The translations under genes were made by a program, and so were the position numbers. From Burkholderia sp. SRS-46 (GTDB lineage: Bacteria; Pseudomonadota; Gammaproteobacteria; Burkholderiales; Burkholderiaceae), in the NCBI RefSeq assembly GCF_004343775.1, contig NZ_PTXL01000002.1:620001-684000 (forward strand): a DNA stretch of 64,000 bases. The letters run 5' to 3'. Position 1 is the stretch's first letter; every line of letters begins with the position of its first letter. Under the pieces are notes generated by a model. It ran no database searches. It was not told the DNA's origin and worked only from the letters and a program-made list of their open reading frames with translations. Below are positions 32,394-40,514 of this stretch, piece by piece.

Positions 32394-32930
32394 TCACGGC
32401 GCCATGCGCTTGAGCATGCCGTCCCGCAGGAAGAAGTGGTGATAGAGCGCGGCGAGCGCATGCAGGCCGATCACGAAATAGAACGCGTTGCCGATCAGCT
32501 CGTGCGCATCCTTGATGGTCGGCCGCAGCGCCTTGTCGGGCCCGAACAGCGTGAACGAGAAGCCGAGCCAGTCGAGCGACACCGGCTTGCCGCCGAGGTT
32601 GATCATCATGATGCCCAGGAGCGGCTGCGCGATGATGAACGCATACAGCGCGAGGTGCGTGAGCTTCGCGAGCCATTGCAGCAGCGCGGCCTGCGGCACC
32701 GGCGCCGGCGCGCGGCTGACCGCCCGCCAGACGATCCGCAACACCGACAGCACCAGCACGAGCGTGCCCGCGGTGAGATGCACGTTCATCCAGAACACGC
32801 GGCTGTCGCTGCCCTTCGGCCCGCGGATCTCGATCGCCAGATACGCGAGCGCCACGAGCAGGAAGATCGCCCAGTGAAAGAAGATGGTGGGCGAGCTGTA
32901 TCGCGCCTGTCTCGCGAGGATGTTTCTCAT
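32394..32930 (-). CDS. Cytochrome b561 family membrane protein
   Basis: A 178-residue protein with four hydrophobic helices. Histidines in the helix regions (FFHWAIFLL near residue 19, MNVHLTAGT, LIGNAFYFVIGLHALAALYH) fit a di-haem b561 that moves electrons across the inner membrane. It is divergent from the Pr6Pr-like gene. The physiological donor and acceptor are unknown; superoxide-quinone oxidoreductase activity is known for some relatives. Confidence 0.9.
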   Translation of the reverse strand: MRNILARQARYSSPTIFFHWAIFLLVALAYLAIEIRGPKGSDSRVFWMNVHLTAGTLVLVLSVLRIVWRAVSRAPAPVPQAALLQWLAKLTHLALYAFIIAQPLLGIMMINLGGKPVSLDWLGFSFTLFGPDKALRPTIKDAHELIGNAFYFVIGLHALAALYHHFFLRDGMLKRMAP

Positions 32931-33159
32931 GCGGGCTCTCGTCTCGTATGCGGGAATGGGGCCGATGCCGTGGTCGCAGGCCAGCGCCCGGCACGATGCA
33001 GCGATTGTAGCGGCACGGGCAGCGGGTTTGGACGGACGGGATCAAATATCCGACGATATCGCCGCGCCGCCCGCGCACGACGGCGACGCAGAAACACACG
33101 ACGCGCGAGCGCGACTGTGGCACGATGGAATCTTGTTTGCGTCGACGTCGTGCAGCGCC

Positions 33160-33798
33160 ATGAGCAAAGCGTTTTTCGTGACAGCCTACCGGCTGACGGC
33201 CGCGCTGCTCGCCGTGTCGACGCCGCTGCACAGCATCGCGGGCCGCTGGGGCATGCCGACGTTTCATCTCGGTAACTATCTCAGCTACTTCACCCAGCTG
33301 AGCAGCCTGTACGCCGCCGCCATGTTGCTGGCGGGGCTGTGGCGGCTCGCCCGCCCGGGGTCCGCGCGCTACGAATCGATGCGCGGCGCGGCCGTGCTGT
33401 ACATGCTGATCACCGCGATCGTCTACGAGCTGCTGCTCGCACAGCACGACGCGCTCCGTCACATCACGCCGGCCTACAACAACTGGGTGCTGCACCGCAT
33501 CGTGCCGCTCGTCGTGCTCGGCGACTGGGTCTACGTGGAGCCGCGCAAGCCGATCTCGTGGCAGAGCGCGGTGGCGTGGCTCGGCTTTCCGTTCGTCTAT
33601 CTCGCCTACACGCTCGTGCGCGGCGCGTGGGAAAACTGGTATCCGTATCCGTTCGTCGACCCGCGGCCCGACGGCTACCTGCCCGTCGCGCTGCAATGCA
33701 CGCTGATCGCGCTCGGCTCGAGCGCGCTCGCGATGGCGATCCGCTGGCTCGGCAACCGGGCAAGGCCAGCCGCGACCATCGAAACGAAGGAAGGCTGA
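33160..33798 (+). CDS. Pr6Pr family membrane protein
   Basis: A 212-residue integral membrane protein with six likely helices. Polar residues lie within them (YFTQLSSLYAAAM, YNNWVLHRIVPLVVLGDWV), a pattern of the Pr6Pr (FAR-17a/AIG1-like) family. The function of this family in bacteria is not established. The start at 33160 is the last in-frame ATG before the first helix; longer ORF starts at 32884 add a region overlapping the divergent b561 gene start. It converges on the NlpD-like gene. Confidence 0.75.
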   Translation: MSKAFFVTAYRLTAALLAVSTPLHSIAGRWGMPTFHLGNYLSYFTQLSSLYAAAMLLAGLWRLARPGSARYESMRGAAVLYMLITAIVYELLLAQHDALRHITPAYNNWVLHRIVPLVVLGDWVYVEPRKPISWQSAVAWLGFPFVYLAYTLVRGAWENWYPYPFVDPRPDGYLPVALQCTLIALGSSALAMAIRWLGNRARPAATIETKEG

Positions 33799-33799
33799 A

Positions 33800-33837
33800 C
33801 GGCGCGCGTGCGTGCGTGCGTCGCGGCACGCGCGCCG
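33800..33837. terminator. Hairpin between convergent Pr6Pr and NlpD-like genes
   Basis: Perfect 12-bp arms (33800-33811 and 33826-33837) in a 50-bp convergent gap. No T-run on either side. Confidence 0.45.
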
Positions 33838-33848
33838 CGGCGACGGGT

Positions 33849-34589
33849 TCAGCCGCCGTTCTTCGGCAGGAAGCCCATCGGATCGACCGCCTTGCCGTTC
33901 TGCCGCACCTCGAATTCGAACGTTGCCCGCCCGTTCGCATCGGTGCCCATCTCGGCGACCGGCTGTCCGGCCCGCACCGCATCGCCTTCGTTGACGAGCA
34001 GCTTGCCGTTGTGGCCATACGCGGTGATCAGGCCGTTTTCGTGCTTCAGGATCACGAGCGGGCCATAGGCCTTGACGCCCGAGCCCGCGTAAACGACCCG
34101 GCCGGTCGCCGCCGCACGCACCGTCACGTCGGGCCCGGACGCGGCGATGGTGATCCCGCGCGTCTTGCCGGCAGAGAACGGCGCCGTCACGACGCCGGTC
34201 GCGGGCCACGCAAGCGTGCCCGGCTGGGCCGCCAGCGCCGGCTGCGGCGCGAGCGACGTCGTCGCGGGCGGCGGCGCGACGCGCAGCACCTGGCCGGCCC
34301 GGATCGGATCGGTCGGCGCCATGTGGTTCCAGCTGGCCACGTCCTGCACGCGCTGGCCGAACGCACCCGCGACGCTCGCGAGCGTATCGCCCGGGTTCAC
34401 GCGGTAGTAGCCCGCGAGCACGCCGCCGGACGCGCTCGTCGCGGGCGCCGGCGTCGACGGCCGGTACGGTTGCCAGCTGTCGGTCCACGGCGTCATCGTG
34501 CAGCCCGCCAGCGCGACAGCCACGGTGGCCAGCGCTGCCCGCGGCAGCCAGCGTTGCGCGGAAGAGTGGATCGGATAGATGTTTCTCAA
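33849..34589 (-). CDS. NlpD-like lipoprotein: LysM plus degenerate M23 (LytM) domain
   Basis: A 246-residue lipoprotein. The lipobox VALAGC gives lipidated Cys30. LysM (YYRVNPGDTL to GQVLRV) spans about 61-104 and an M23/LytM domain about 125-240. The usual metal ligands are missing: KTRGITIAASG replaces the HxGxD segment and TFEFEVRQNG replaces the HxH strand. By family knowledge such dead LytM proteins (NlpD, EnvC) activate cell-wall amidases. No ATG fits; TTG at 34589 has GGGAGGT just upstream and begins the signal peptide. The usual NlpD partners (surE, rpoS) are not here. Confidence 0.88.
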   Translation of the reverse strand: MRNIYPIHSSAQRWLPRAALATVAVALAGCTMTPWTDSWQPYRPSTPAPATSASGGVLAGYYRVNPGDTLASVAGAFGQRVQDVASWNHMAPTDPIRAGQVLRVAPPPATTSLAPQPALAAQPGTLAWPATGVVTAPFSAGKTRGITIAASGPDVTVRAAATGRVVYAGSGVKAYGPLVILKHENGLITAYGHNGKLLVNEGDAVRAGQPVAEMGTDANGRATFEFEVRQNGKAVDPMGFLPKNGG

Positions 34590-34989
34590 GCGTACCTCCC
34601 AGATTTGCCTCGATGCGACGCCCACCGCCCCCCGGCGTGCGTCGCACCGTGTCCGGCGCGGCGGCCGGACCAACCAGAATCCGACCGCAGCCGCGGCCGG
34701 CAGTTTCCATATAGGGATCGCGCGCGGGTTCGCAGGCCCGTTTCGCGTCGTCCCAGCCGGCAAAGATACCATTTGCGGCGGTCGGGGCCGCGACAAGCGC
34801 CCTGACCGGCAACCGTCCTGCACGCGCCACCCGCCCGCCTGCACCGTATTCACACTGCGTTTCGGCCGCGCCGGCGGGCGCGTGCGGCATGCGCTCGCCG
34901 CGCCCCCCACCGGCCCGGCGGACCGCTCGCGATCCGTCACCTATACTCACTGAAGCCCTGCCCGATCCGCCGATACGAGGAGACTGACG
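34590..34989. other. Divergent 400-bp gap, promoter region
   Basis: No credible gene. A TATACT box at 34942-34947 lies about 45 bp before the small gene at 34990 and GAGGAGA forms its ribosome site. The left part is GC-rich without visible repeats. Confidence 0.4.
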
Positions 34990-35310
34990 ATGAACAACGC
35001 GACGTTTCTTGCCGTGCAGCTCAATGCCGAGGATTTCGCCGGTTCGAGCGGCCTCGTCGAGCTGCTGAATCGGCACCTGCTGTTCGCGACCGACGTCGCG
35101 GAAGCCGCCGACGCGCTCGTGCAGCTGGCGAGCGTCACCCACCTGTCGGGCGGCACGCGCCGCAGCGTCGAGCTGCCGGTCGCGGCGATCGAGCGGCTGC
35201 GCGACGCGCTCGATACGCTGAGCGGCTACGACGAGACCTGGCTGATGGCGCTCGAGCCCGCCGACAAGCTGTTCAAGGACATCGGCCGCGGCCGGCGGCC
35301 GCTGCACTGA
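34990..35310 (+). CDS. Small hypothetical protein, 106 residues
   Basis: Not recognised as a named family. It is a soluble, mostly helical protein (MNNATFLAVQLNAEDFAGSS at the N-terminus; LVELLNRHLLFATDVAEAAD, then AIERLRDALDTLSGYDETWL) without cysteines, signal or membrane segments. Support for a real gene comes from a GAGGAG ribosome site at good spacing, a TATACT box upstream, normal codon use and a terminator downstream. It converges with the DUF4148 gene. Confidence 0.75.
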   Translation: MNNATFLAVQLNAEDFAGSSGLVELLNRHLLFATDVAEAADALVQLASVTHLSGGTRRSVELPVAAIERLRDALDTLSGYDETWLMALEPADKLFKDIGRGRRPLH

Positions 35311-35343
35311 CGCCACGCGCGTACGCACGGCGCGGCCCGGAAT

Positions 35344-35384
35344 GAAAACAGCCCGTCGTTCCAGATCGTGGAACGACGGGCTGT
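35344..35384 (-). terminator. Strong hairpin terminator after the DUF4148 gene
   Basis: Perfect 16-bp arms (35348-35363 and 35369-35384) with a five-base loop. On the minus strand the hairpin is followed by TTTTC, which suits the DUF4148 gene; on the plus strand it can also close the gene ending at 35310. Confidence 0.8.
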
Positions 35385-35450
35385 GACGACAACCGGGTCC
35401 GGCTGTTTCAACTCCGGCGGGTAGCCGGCGCGGCCTTCCGGCCGCTTCGA

Positions 35451-35801
35451 TCAACGACCCTTGTAGACCGGCGCGCCGTCGGCAATGCGCTTGACGCCGT
35501 TCGGCCAGCGCGATTCCGACGCCACCGGGGCACCCGATTCCTGCTGCGCAGCCGGTTGCGCACCGTAGCCGCTCGTGTCGGCGGCGGCGACGCTCTGTTG
35601 CGGATTCAGGCGCGCTTCGGCGGCGAGGATGCCTTCCGGATAGTTCGTGCGGTCGCTGCCCAGCTTGTAGCCGGCCTTTTGCAGCGCGGCCAGCTCGGCC
35701 TTGACCTGGTCACGCGTGACCGGGCCATTCTGTTGGGCGAAAGAGACTGCGGGAACAGCGAGAACGGCAGCAGCGGCGAACGTTGCGATCAGCGATTTCA
35801 T
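35451..35801 (-). CDS. DUF4148 secreted protein
   Basis: A 116-residue exported protein. A signal peptide (MKSLIATFAAAAVLAVPAVS..FA-QQ) is cut after about residue 22. The DUF4148 core follows (VTRDQVKAELAALQKAGYKL), then a glutamine/alanine-rich stretch and a short tail. The family is very common in Burkholderiales, often in many paralogs, and has no known function. It ends at a strong terminator shared with the small gene on the other strand. Confidence 0.88.
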   Translation of the reverse strand: MKSLIATFAAAAVLAVPAVSFAQQNGPVTRDQVKAELAALQKAGYKLGSDRTNYPEGILAAEARLNPQQSVAAADTSGYGAQPAAQQESGAPVASESRWPNGVKRIADGAPVYKGR

Positions 35802-36002
35802 GACTTACCTCCGTGATTTTTTGCTCCGCCGCATACACCGTGTCTGCAGCGATGGAACGAAGTTTAGTCCCGCGATCACTTAGGGAAAACCATGAATCAG
35901 CAAAAACACTGTTTCTCCGGAACTAACAATCCCGGGATCTGATATCAAAAAACCCTATCGATAGAATAGATTTTCGCAACAATTGCCGCCGTGCCAAGCC
36001 GC

Positions 36003-37415
36003 TTACGACCAGTTCGCGTGGAAGCTGCCCGGCTTGTCGGTGCGCTCGAACGTGTGCGCGCCGAAGAAGTCGCGCTGCGCCTGCACGAGGTTCGCGGGCA
36101 GCCGCTCCGAACGGTAGCTGTCGAAATACGCGACCGCCGACGCGAACGCCGGCACCGGCACCCCGGCCCGCACCGCCGCGATCACGACCTCGCGCAGCGA
36201 CGCCTGGTAGTTCGCGGCGATGTCCTGGAAGTACGGGTCGAGCAGCAGGTTCGCGAGCGCCGCGTCCTTCACGTACGCTTCCGTGATCTTCTGCAGGAAG
36301 CGCGCACGAATAATGCAGCCCGCGCGGAAGATCTTCGCGATCGTCCCGAGATCGAGGTTCCAGCCGTATTCCTCGGACGCGGTGCGCAGCTGCGCGAAGC
36401 CCTGTGCGTACGAGATCACCTTGCTCAGGTACAGCGCACGGCGTACGGCTTCGACGAACGCCGCGCGGTCGCCCGCGAGCGGCGTCGCGGCCGGGCCCGA
36501 CAGCACCTTGCTGGCCGCCACGCGCTCGGTCTTCAGCGACGACAGCACGCGCGCGAACACCGATTCCGTGATCAGCGGCAGCGGCACGCCGAGATCCAGC
36601 GCGTTCTGGCTGGTCCACTTGCCGGTGCCCTTCTGCGCCGCGCGATCGAGGATCACGTCGACCAGGTGCTGGCCGGTTTCGTCGTCCTTCTTCGCGAAGA
36701 TCTTCGACGTGATCTCCATCAGGTAGCTGTCGAGCTCGCCCTGGTTCCACGCGGTGTAGACCGCGCCCAGTTCGTCGTTGGTCAGGCCCGCGACGCCCTT
36801 CAGCACCGCATAGCTCTCGGCGATCAGCTGCATGTCGCCATACTCGATGCCGTTGTGGACCATCTTCACGTAATGGCCCGCGCCGTCCGGCCCCATGTAG
36901 GCCACGCACGGCTCGCCGTCCGACGGCGCCTTCGCGGCGATCTGCTTGAGGATCGGCTCGACGAGGTCGTACGCGTCGCGCTGGCCGCCGGGCATGATCG
37001 ACGGGCCGCGCAGCGCGCCCTCTTCGCCGCCCGACACGCCGGTGCCGATGAAGTGCAGGCCCGACTGCGCGAGTTCCTGGTTGCGGCGGATCGTGTCGGT
37101 GAAGTGCGTGTTGCCGCCGTCGATCAGCACGTCGCCCTTTTCGAGCAGCGGCTTGAGCGCGGCGATCGTCGCGTCGGTCGCCTCGCCCGCCTTCACCATC
37201 ATCAGGATACGGCGCGGCGTCTCGAGCGACGCGACGAATTCCTCGAGCGTATAGGTCGGCACCAGGTTGCGGCCGGGGAATTCGGCGATCAGTTCGTCGG
37301 TCTTCTCGCCGCTGCGGTTGAATACCGACACCGCATAGCCGCGGCTTTCGATATTGAGTGCGAGGTTGCGGCCCATTACCGCGAGGCCGATCACACCGAT
37401 TGCTTGCTTGCCCAT
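36003..37415 (-). CDS. gnd: 6-phosphogluconate dehydrogenase, decarboxylating
   Basis: A 470-residue enzyme making ribulose-5-phosphate, CO2 and NADPH in the oxidative pentose phosphate path. The cofactor site [20 protein letters not shown] is at residues 7-26, where an alanine (GLAVMG) replaces the usual G-x-G middle glycine, as in many bacterial Gnd. The catalytic segment [17 protein letters not shown] with its lysine is intact, and length is normal. GGAGAAT lies before the ATG. A terminator of the upstream gene ends only about 16 bp before the start codon. Confidence 0.96.
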   Translation of the reverse strand: MGKQAIGVIGLAVMGRNLALNIESRGYAVSVFNRSGEKTDELIAEFPGRNLVPTYTLEEFVASLETPRRILMMVKAGEATDATIAALKPLLEKGDVLIDGGNTHFTDTIRRNQELAQSGLHFIGTGVSGGEEGALRGPSIMPGGQRDAYDLVEPILKQIAAKAPSDGEPCVAYMGPDGAGHYVKMVHNGIEYGDMQLIAESYAVLKGVAGLTNDELGAVYTAWNQGELDSYLMEITSKIFAKKDDETGQHLVDVILDRAAQKGTGKWTSQNALDLGVPLPLITESVFARVLSSLKTERVAASKVLSGPAATPLAGDRAAFVEAVRRALYLSKVISYAQGFAQLRTASEEYGWNLDLGTIAKIFRAGCIIRARFLQKITEAYVKDAALANLLLDPYFQDIAANYQASLREVVIAAVRAGVPVPAFASAVAYFDSYRSERLPANLVQAQRDFFGAHTFERTDKPGSFHANWS

Positions 37416-37430
37416 TATTCAATTCTCCGG

Positions 37431-37462
37431 AAAAAACAGGGCGCGACCCGAGCGGGTCGCGC
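37431..37462 (-). terminator. Intrinsic terminator between DUF938 gene and gnd
   Basis: GCGCGACCC (37441-37449) pairs with GGGTCGCGC (37454-37462). On the minus strand the hairpin is followed by CCTGTTTTTT (T-run at 37431-37436). The run ends within 16 bp of the gnd ATG. Confidence 0.8.
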
Positions 37463-37510
37463 GCACAGGCGAAAGGATAAGGGAAACGCGGCTGCGATGC
37501 GCGCCAGGCG

Positions 37511-38149
37511 TTACTGTTCGGCGTGCGGCAGGCGCCGGAACACGACGCTCAGGTTGTTGGCCGGCATCTCGACGACCTCGGTGCAGTCGAGCCCGCGATC
37601 GAGGCCGAGCGCGACGACCGCCTCCAGGTCGCGCACGCCCCACGACGGATCGCGGCTGCGCAATTGCGCGTCGAACGCTTCGTTCGACGGCGCGGTGTGC
37701 CGGCCCTCGCGCCGGTACGGGCCGTACAGCACCAGCACGCCGCCCGGCCGCAGCACGCGCGACGCGCCGGCGAACAGCGCGTCGGCGCAGGCCCACGGCG
37801 CGATGTGGATCATGTTGATGCAGACGATCGCGTCGAGCGTGGCGAACGGCCATGCCGCGTCGCGCACGTCGAACGCACGCGGCGCGTCGACGTTCGGCAG
37901 CGCGGTGTGCGCGACCCACGCGGCGATCGACTGCCGCGCCTGCGCGTCGGGATCGCTCGGGTGCCAGCGCAGCCCCGGCAGCCCCGCCGCGAAATGCACG
38001 ACATGCTGGCCGGTGCCGCTGGCGATTTCGAGCACATCGCCGCTGGCCGGCAGCACGCGGCGCAGCACGTCGAGAATCGGCGCGCGGTTGCGTTCGGCCG
38101 CGGGCGCGGAAAGCCGCAGCGACGGATCGACGGGGATCGTGCCGGTCAT
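37511..38149 (-). CDS. DUF938 SAM-dependent methyltransferase
   Basis: A 212-residue class I methyltransferase-like protein of the DUF938 family. The SAM motif VLEIASGTGQHVVHFA (residues about 39-54) and the second motif ICINMIHIAPW are clear. The substrate is unknown. It overlaps the sirtuin gene by 4 bp (stop/start ATGA type), so the two are translated together; a terminator follows it. Confidence 0.88.
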   Translation of the reverse strand: MTGTIPVDPSLRLSAPAAERNRAPILDVLRRVLPASGDVLEIASGTGQHVVHFAAGLPGLRWHPSDPDAQARQSIAAWVAHTALPNVDAPRAFDVRDAAWPFATLDAIVCINMIHIAPWACADALFAGASRVLRPGGVLVLYGPYRREGRHTAPSNEAFDAQLRSRDPSWGVRDLEAVVALGLDRGLDCTEVVEMPANNLSVVFRRLPHAEQ

Positions 38150-39060
38150 GGTGCAAAGCGCTCCGTTGAGTCAGGGGTTTCCAGGGGTTCGAGGCCGAGC
38201 CGCGCGTTCAGCGCGTCGAGCGCCGGCGCGCAATGCGCCTCGACCTTCAGCGTCAGCATCGGATCGGCGCGCGTGTGGCCGAGATTGAGCGCGGCCACCG
38301 GCTTCTGCTGCGCCTGTGCCCACACGCAGAAGCGGTAGCCGGAGTACACCATCAGCGACGAGCCGACGACCAGCAGCGCGTCGGCCGCGTCGAGCGCCTG
38401 CGCGGCCGCGGCCACGCGCTCGCGCGGCACGTTCTCGCCGAAGAACACGACCGCCGGCTTCAGCAGGCCGCCGCACGCCGGGCACGCCGGAATGCGGAAG
38501 CGGTCGAGCGCATGCCAATCGAGATGCGCGTCGCCGTCGGCGGCCGGCTCCGCCTGCGCGCCCAGCAGTTCGGGGTTCTCCGCCTCGAGCACGGCCTGGA
38601 TCGTGGCCCGTTCATGCTGCGCGCCGCATTCGAGACAGGTCACGCCATTGATGCCGCCGTGCAACTCGATCACGTCGATGCTGCCCGCCCGCTGGTGCAG
38701 GCCGTCGACGTTCTGCGTGACGAGGCGCTCGATGCGCCCGGCCGCGCCGAGCCGCGCGAGCGCGACGTGCGACCGGTTCGGCCGGGCGCGGCCGACGACC
38801 GGCCAGCCGATCATGCTGCGCGCCCAGTAGCGGCGGCGCGACGCATCGGAGCCGAGGAATTCCTGCAGCTGGATCGGCGGCGAGCGCATCCATTGTCCGT
38901 TGCGGTCGCGATAGCCGGGAATGCCGGAATCGGTGCTGATGCCCGCGCCCGTCAGCACCAGCAGGCGCGGGTGGCGCTCGACGAACGCATGCAGCGCATC
39001 GAGCGCGGCCGGATCGACGGTGGCGGGAGACGACGGGACGGGTGCTGCGGGGTCGGTCAT
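38146..39060 (-). CDS. NAD-dependent protein deacylase, sirtuin (SIR2)
   Basis: A 304-residue sirtuin. NAD-binding GAGISTDSGIPGYR is at residues 38-51, TQNVDGLHQRAG at 115-126, catalytic His134 in ELHGG, and zinc cysteines are 142/145 (CLEC) and 193/196 (CPAC). The spacing between cysteine pairs is long, as in class II (SIRT4-like) bacterial sirtuins. It removes acyl groups from lysines using NAD. It is coupled to the DUF938 methyltransferase by a 4-bp overlap. Confidence 0.95.
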   Translation of the reverse strand: MTDPAAPVPSSPATVDPAALDALHAFVERHPRLLVLTGAGISTDSGIPGYRDRNGQWMRSPPIQLQEFLGSDASRRRYWARSMIGWPVVGRARPNRSHVALARLGAAGRIERLVTQNVDGLHQRAGSIDVIELHGGINGVTCLECGAQHERATIQAVLEAENPELLGAQAEPAADGDAHLDWHALDRFRIPACPACGGLLKPAVVFFGENVPRERVAAAAQALDAADALLVVGSSLMVYSGYRFCVWAQAQQKPVAALNLGHTRADPMLTLKVEAHCAPALDALNARLGLEPLETPDSTERFAP

Positions 39061-39222
39061 GACGGCGACGGGGGCTCGGGCAGGATCGGCCGGACGGGCA
39101 TGCTTGCGGCCGGCCGGCGGGTTCGCTCATCATACCGAACCCCGGCGCGTGCCGGCGTCGGTGATGTCGGTGATGCAGGTGGCGCGCCACGCAACCGGGG
39201 CGGCGTTCCGATCGCCGCGCGC

Positions 39223-39258
39223 AAAAAAAGACGCCCATCTGCCAAAAGGTGATGGGCG
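39223..39258 (-). terminator. Orphan intrinsic terminator
   Basis: CGCCCATC (39232-39239) pairs with GATGGGCG (39251-39258); on the minus strand TCTTTTTTTGCGCGCGGC follows. No annotated minus-strand gene lies upstream for over 3 kb. Confidence 0.75.
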
Positions 39259-40212
39259 CTTGAACAATTGATCCATCGGGGTTGTGGACCAACTGGTAAC
39301 CTGGCGTTGTGACATCCGCGAAGCCATGTCCGGCGGATGATCCCCGGTCAACGCCGATCGTTGCGTGTCATACGCGTCGCCGCACGCTGTCTACCCTCCC
39401 CACTCGCTCCGGTTGCCCGGATGCCTGACCGGCGATGCGACAGCCGCACGCGATCCGGAGCCGGAAAGCGTTCGTGCAGCCTGCGCGTCGAGATGACCGT
39501 TCATGTCGTGTCGATCGCCGTTTCGTCTCCCGATGTCTGTCAAGGTGCCTCCCTTCGGCAGGCGCGTTCGGTTTCGGTTTTGAATCACACCGCCCGGCCG
39601 TCGCGCTCGATGCCGCTTCGGGTCTGCCGCACCGCCCGCCGACATCGCGCACGGCGTGCGAGACCCGCACCCTGTTCATCAGGATGACAAATCAATTGCT
39701 GGATGGCCGTCCGTCGGCCGGCGCCTGCCTCGATGCCTGTCAACGCCGGCGGAATGCGCCTGGCCCGGTGGCCATGCGCGCGACGCATGCGTGTGACGGA
39801 CGGATGAAACGGACGCGGATTGTCGGACGGGATTCGGTGCCGAGCGTGATCAGGTCACCTCGAGCAGAAGTGGGTTGGGCACCCGAGATATTCGGCGCTT
39901 CATGCTTGCAACACGGCGCGTTGCGAATTGATCTTTTTTCATTCTCTTGTCCCCGATTGAAATACTCCCTGACCGTCGGCATGCGAAGCGTCGATCCGGT
40001 TCGGTCGACCTCCACGCCGGCAGCACCCGGATATATGCAAGGAGCGCACCATCTCGCGCAACGCCATGCCTGGCGGGGCTCCGCAATCGGGCGCCGCGAA
40101 ACGCGGGCGCCCGGACGGGGTGAATGTTTCAGAGTTGAAACGCGGGATCGGGGAAATCGTTTCGGGACGGCGCGGCGGTGGGCGAAGCCCGGCGCCGAGG
40201 CAGGCCGCGCGC

Positions 40213-40317
40213 AAAAAAAATCCCGGCTCGGGAATCGAGCCGGGATTCAATCCGCCAACATTCGGAGTGGTGCGTTCGGAGCGAGAGGAAGAGCCCCGTC
40301 GGCACGGCGGTCAGTTC
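40213..40317 (-). ncRNA. Candidate small RNA, about 105 nt
   Basis: A minus-strand transcript is inferred from a TAAAAT box (40324-40329) to a strong terminator. The terminator has 12-bp perfect arms (40219-40230 and 40236-40247), a five-base loop and eight T residues. The body contains a C/U-rich stretch (CUCUUCCUCUCGCUCC) that would be complementary to ribosome binding sites. No open reading frame of note is inside. The terminator tail TTTTTTTGCGCGCGGC is the same as that of the orphan terminator at 39223. No -35 box is clear. Confidence 0.45.
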
Positions 40318-40514
40318 ACGCCGATTTTATGCCGGCACGTTCTCGCGAGGATTGGCCGCATCCGCCAAAGCGCGGTACGGATCGGACATCGACGTCGCGG
40401 CGCATCCGCGCGGCGCCCGCGCAAAACCGCTAGCATTCGGCAGGAACGACCCGCGCGCGGTCGAGCGTTCGTCGCATGCGCCCGCGCCGCCCTTACCCTT
40501 CGACGAGAAGCAAG

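Larger units (their letters stand above)
39061..40514. other. 1.45-kb stretch without a credible protein gene
   Basis: ORFs here (for example 39740-40015 minus, 39337-39687 plus) lack a ribosome site, recognisable family or normal residue make-up. The stretch holds two strong minus-strand terminators with no minus-strand gene before them, an A+T-richer patch around 39860-39990 and a TAAAAT box at 40324-40329. It probably encodes small RNAs. Confidence 0.55.

Noticed and set aside
35945..35966. CTATCGATAG followed by a T-run on the minus strand as a gnd terminator
   Set aside because: The stem is only about five pairs with almost no loop; too weak to call, although the T-run is real.
36003..37415. 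Possible sequencing error or dead cofactor site in gnd (GLAVMG)
   Set aside because: The replacement of the middle glycine by alanine is common in bacterial Gnd and the remainder of the protein is intact.
39906..39930. GCAAC/GTTGC mini-hairpin followed by a T-run on the plus strand
   Set aside because: Five-pair stem and a gap of several bases before the T-run; no plus-strand gene precedes it.
39740..40015. A 91-codon minus-strand ORF in the gene-poor stretch
   Set aside because: No ribosome binding site, no family resemblance and odd residue make-up; the surrounding terminators are better explained by small RNAs.
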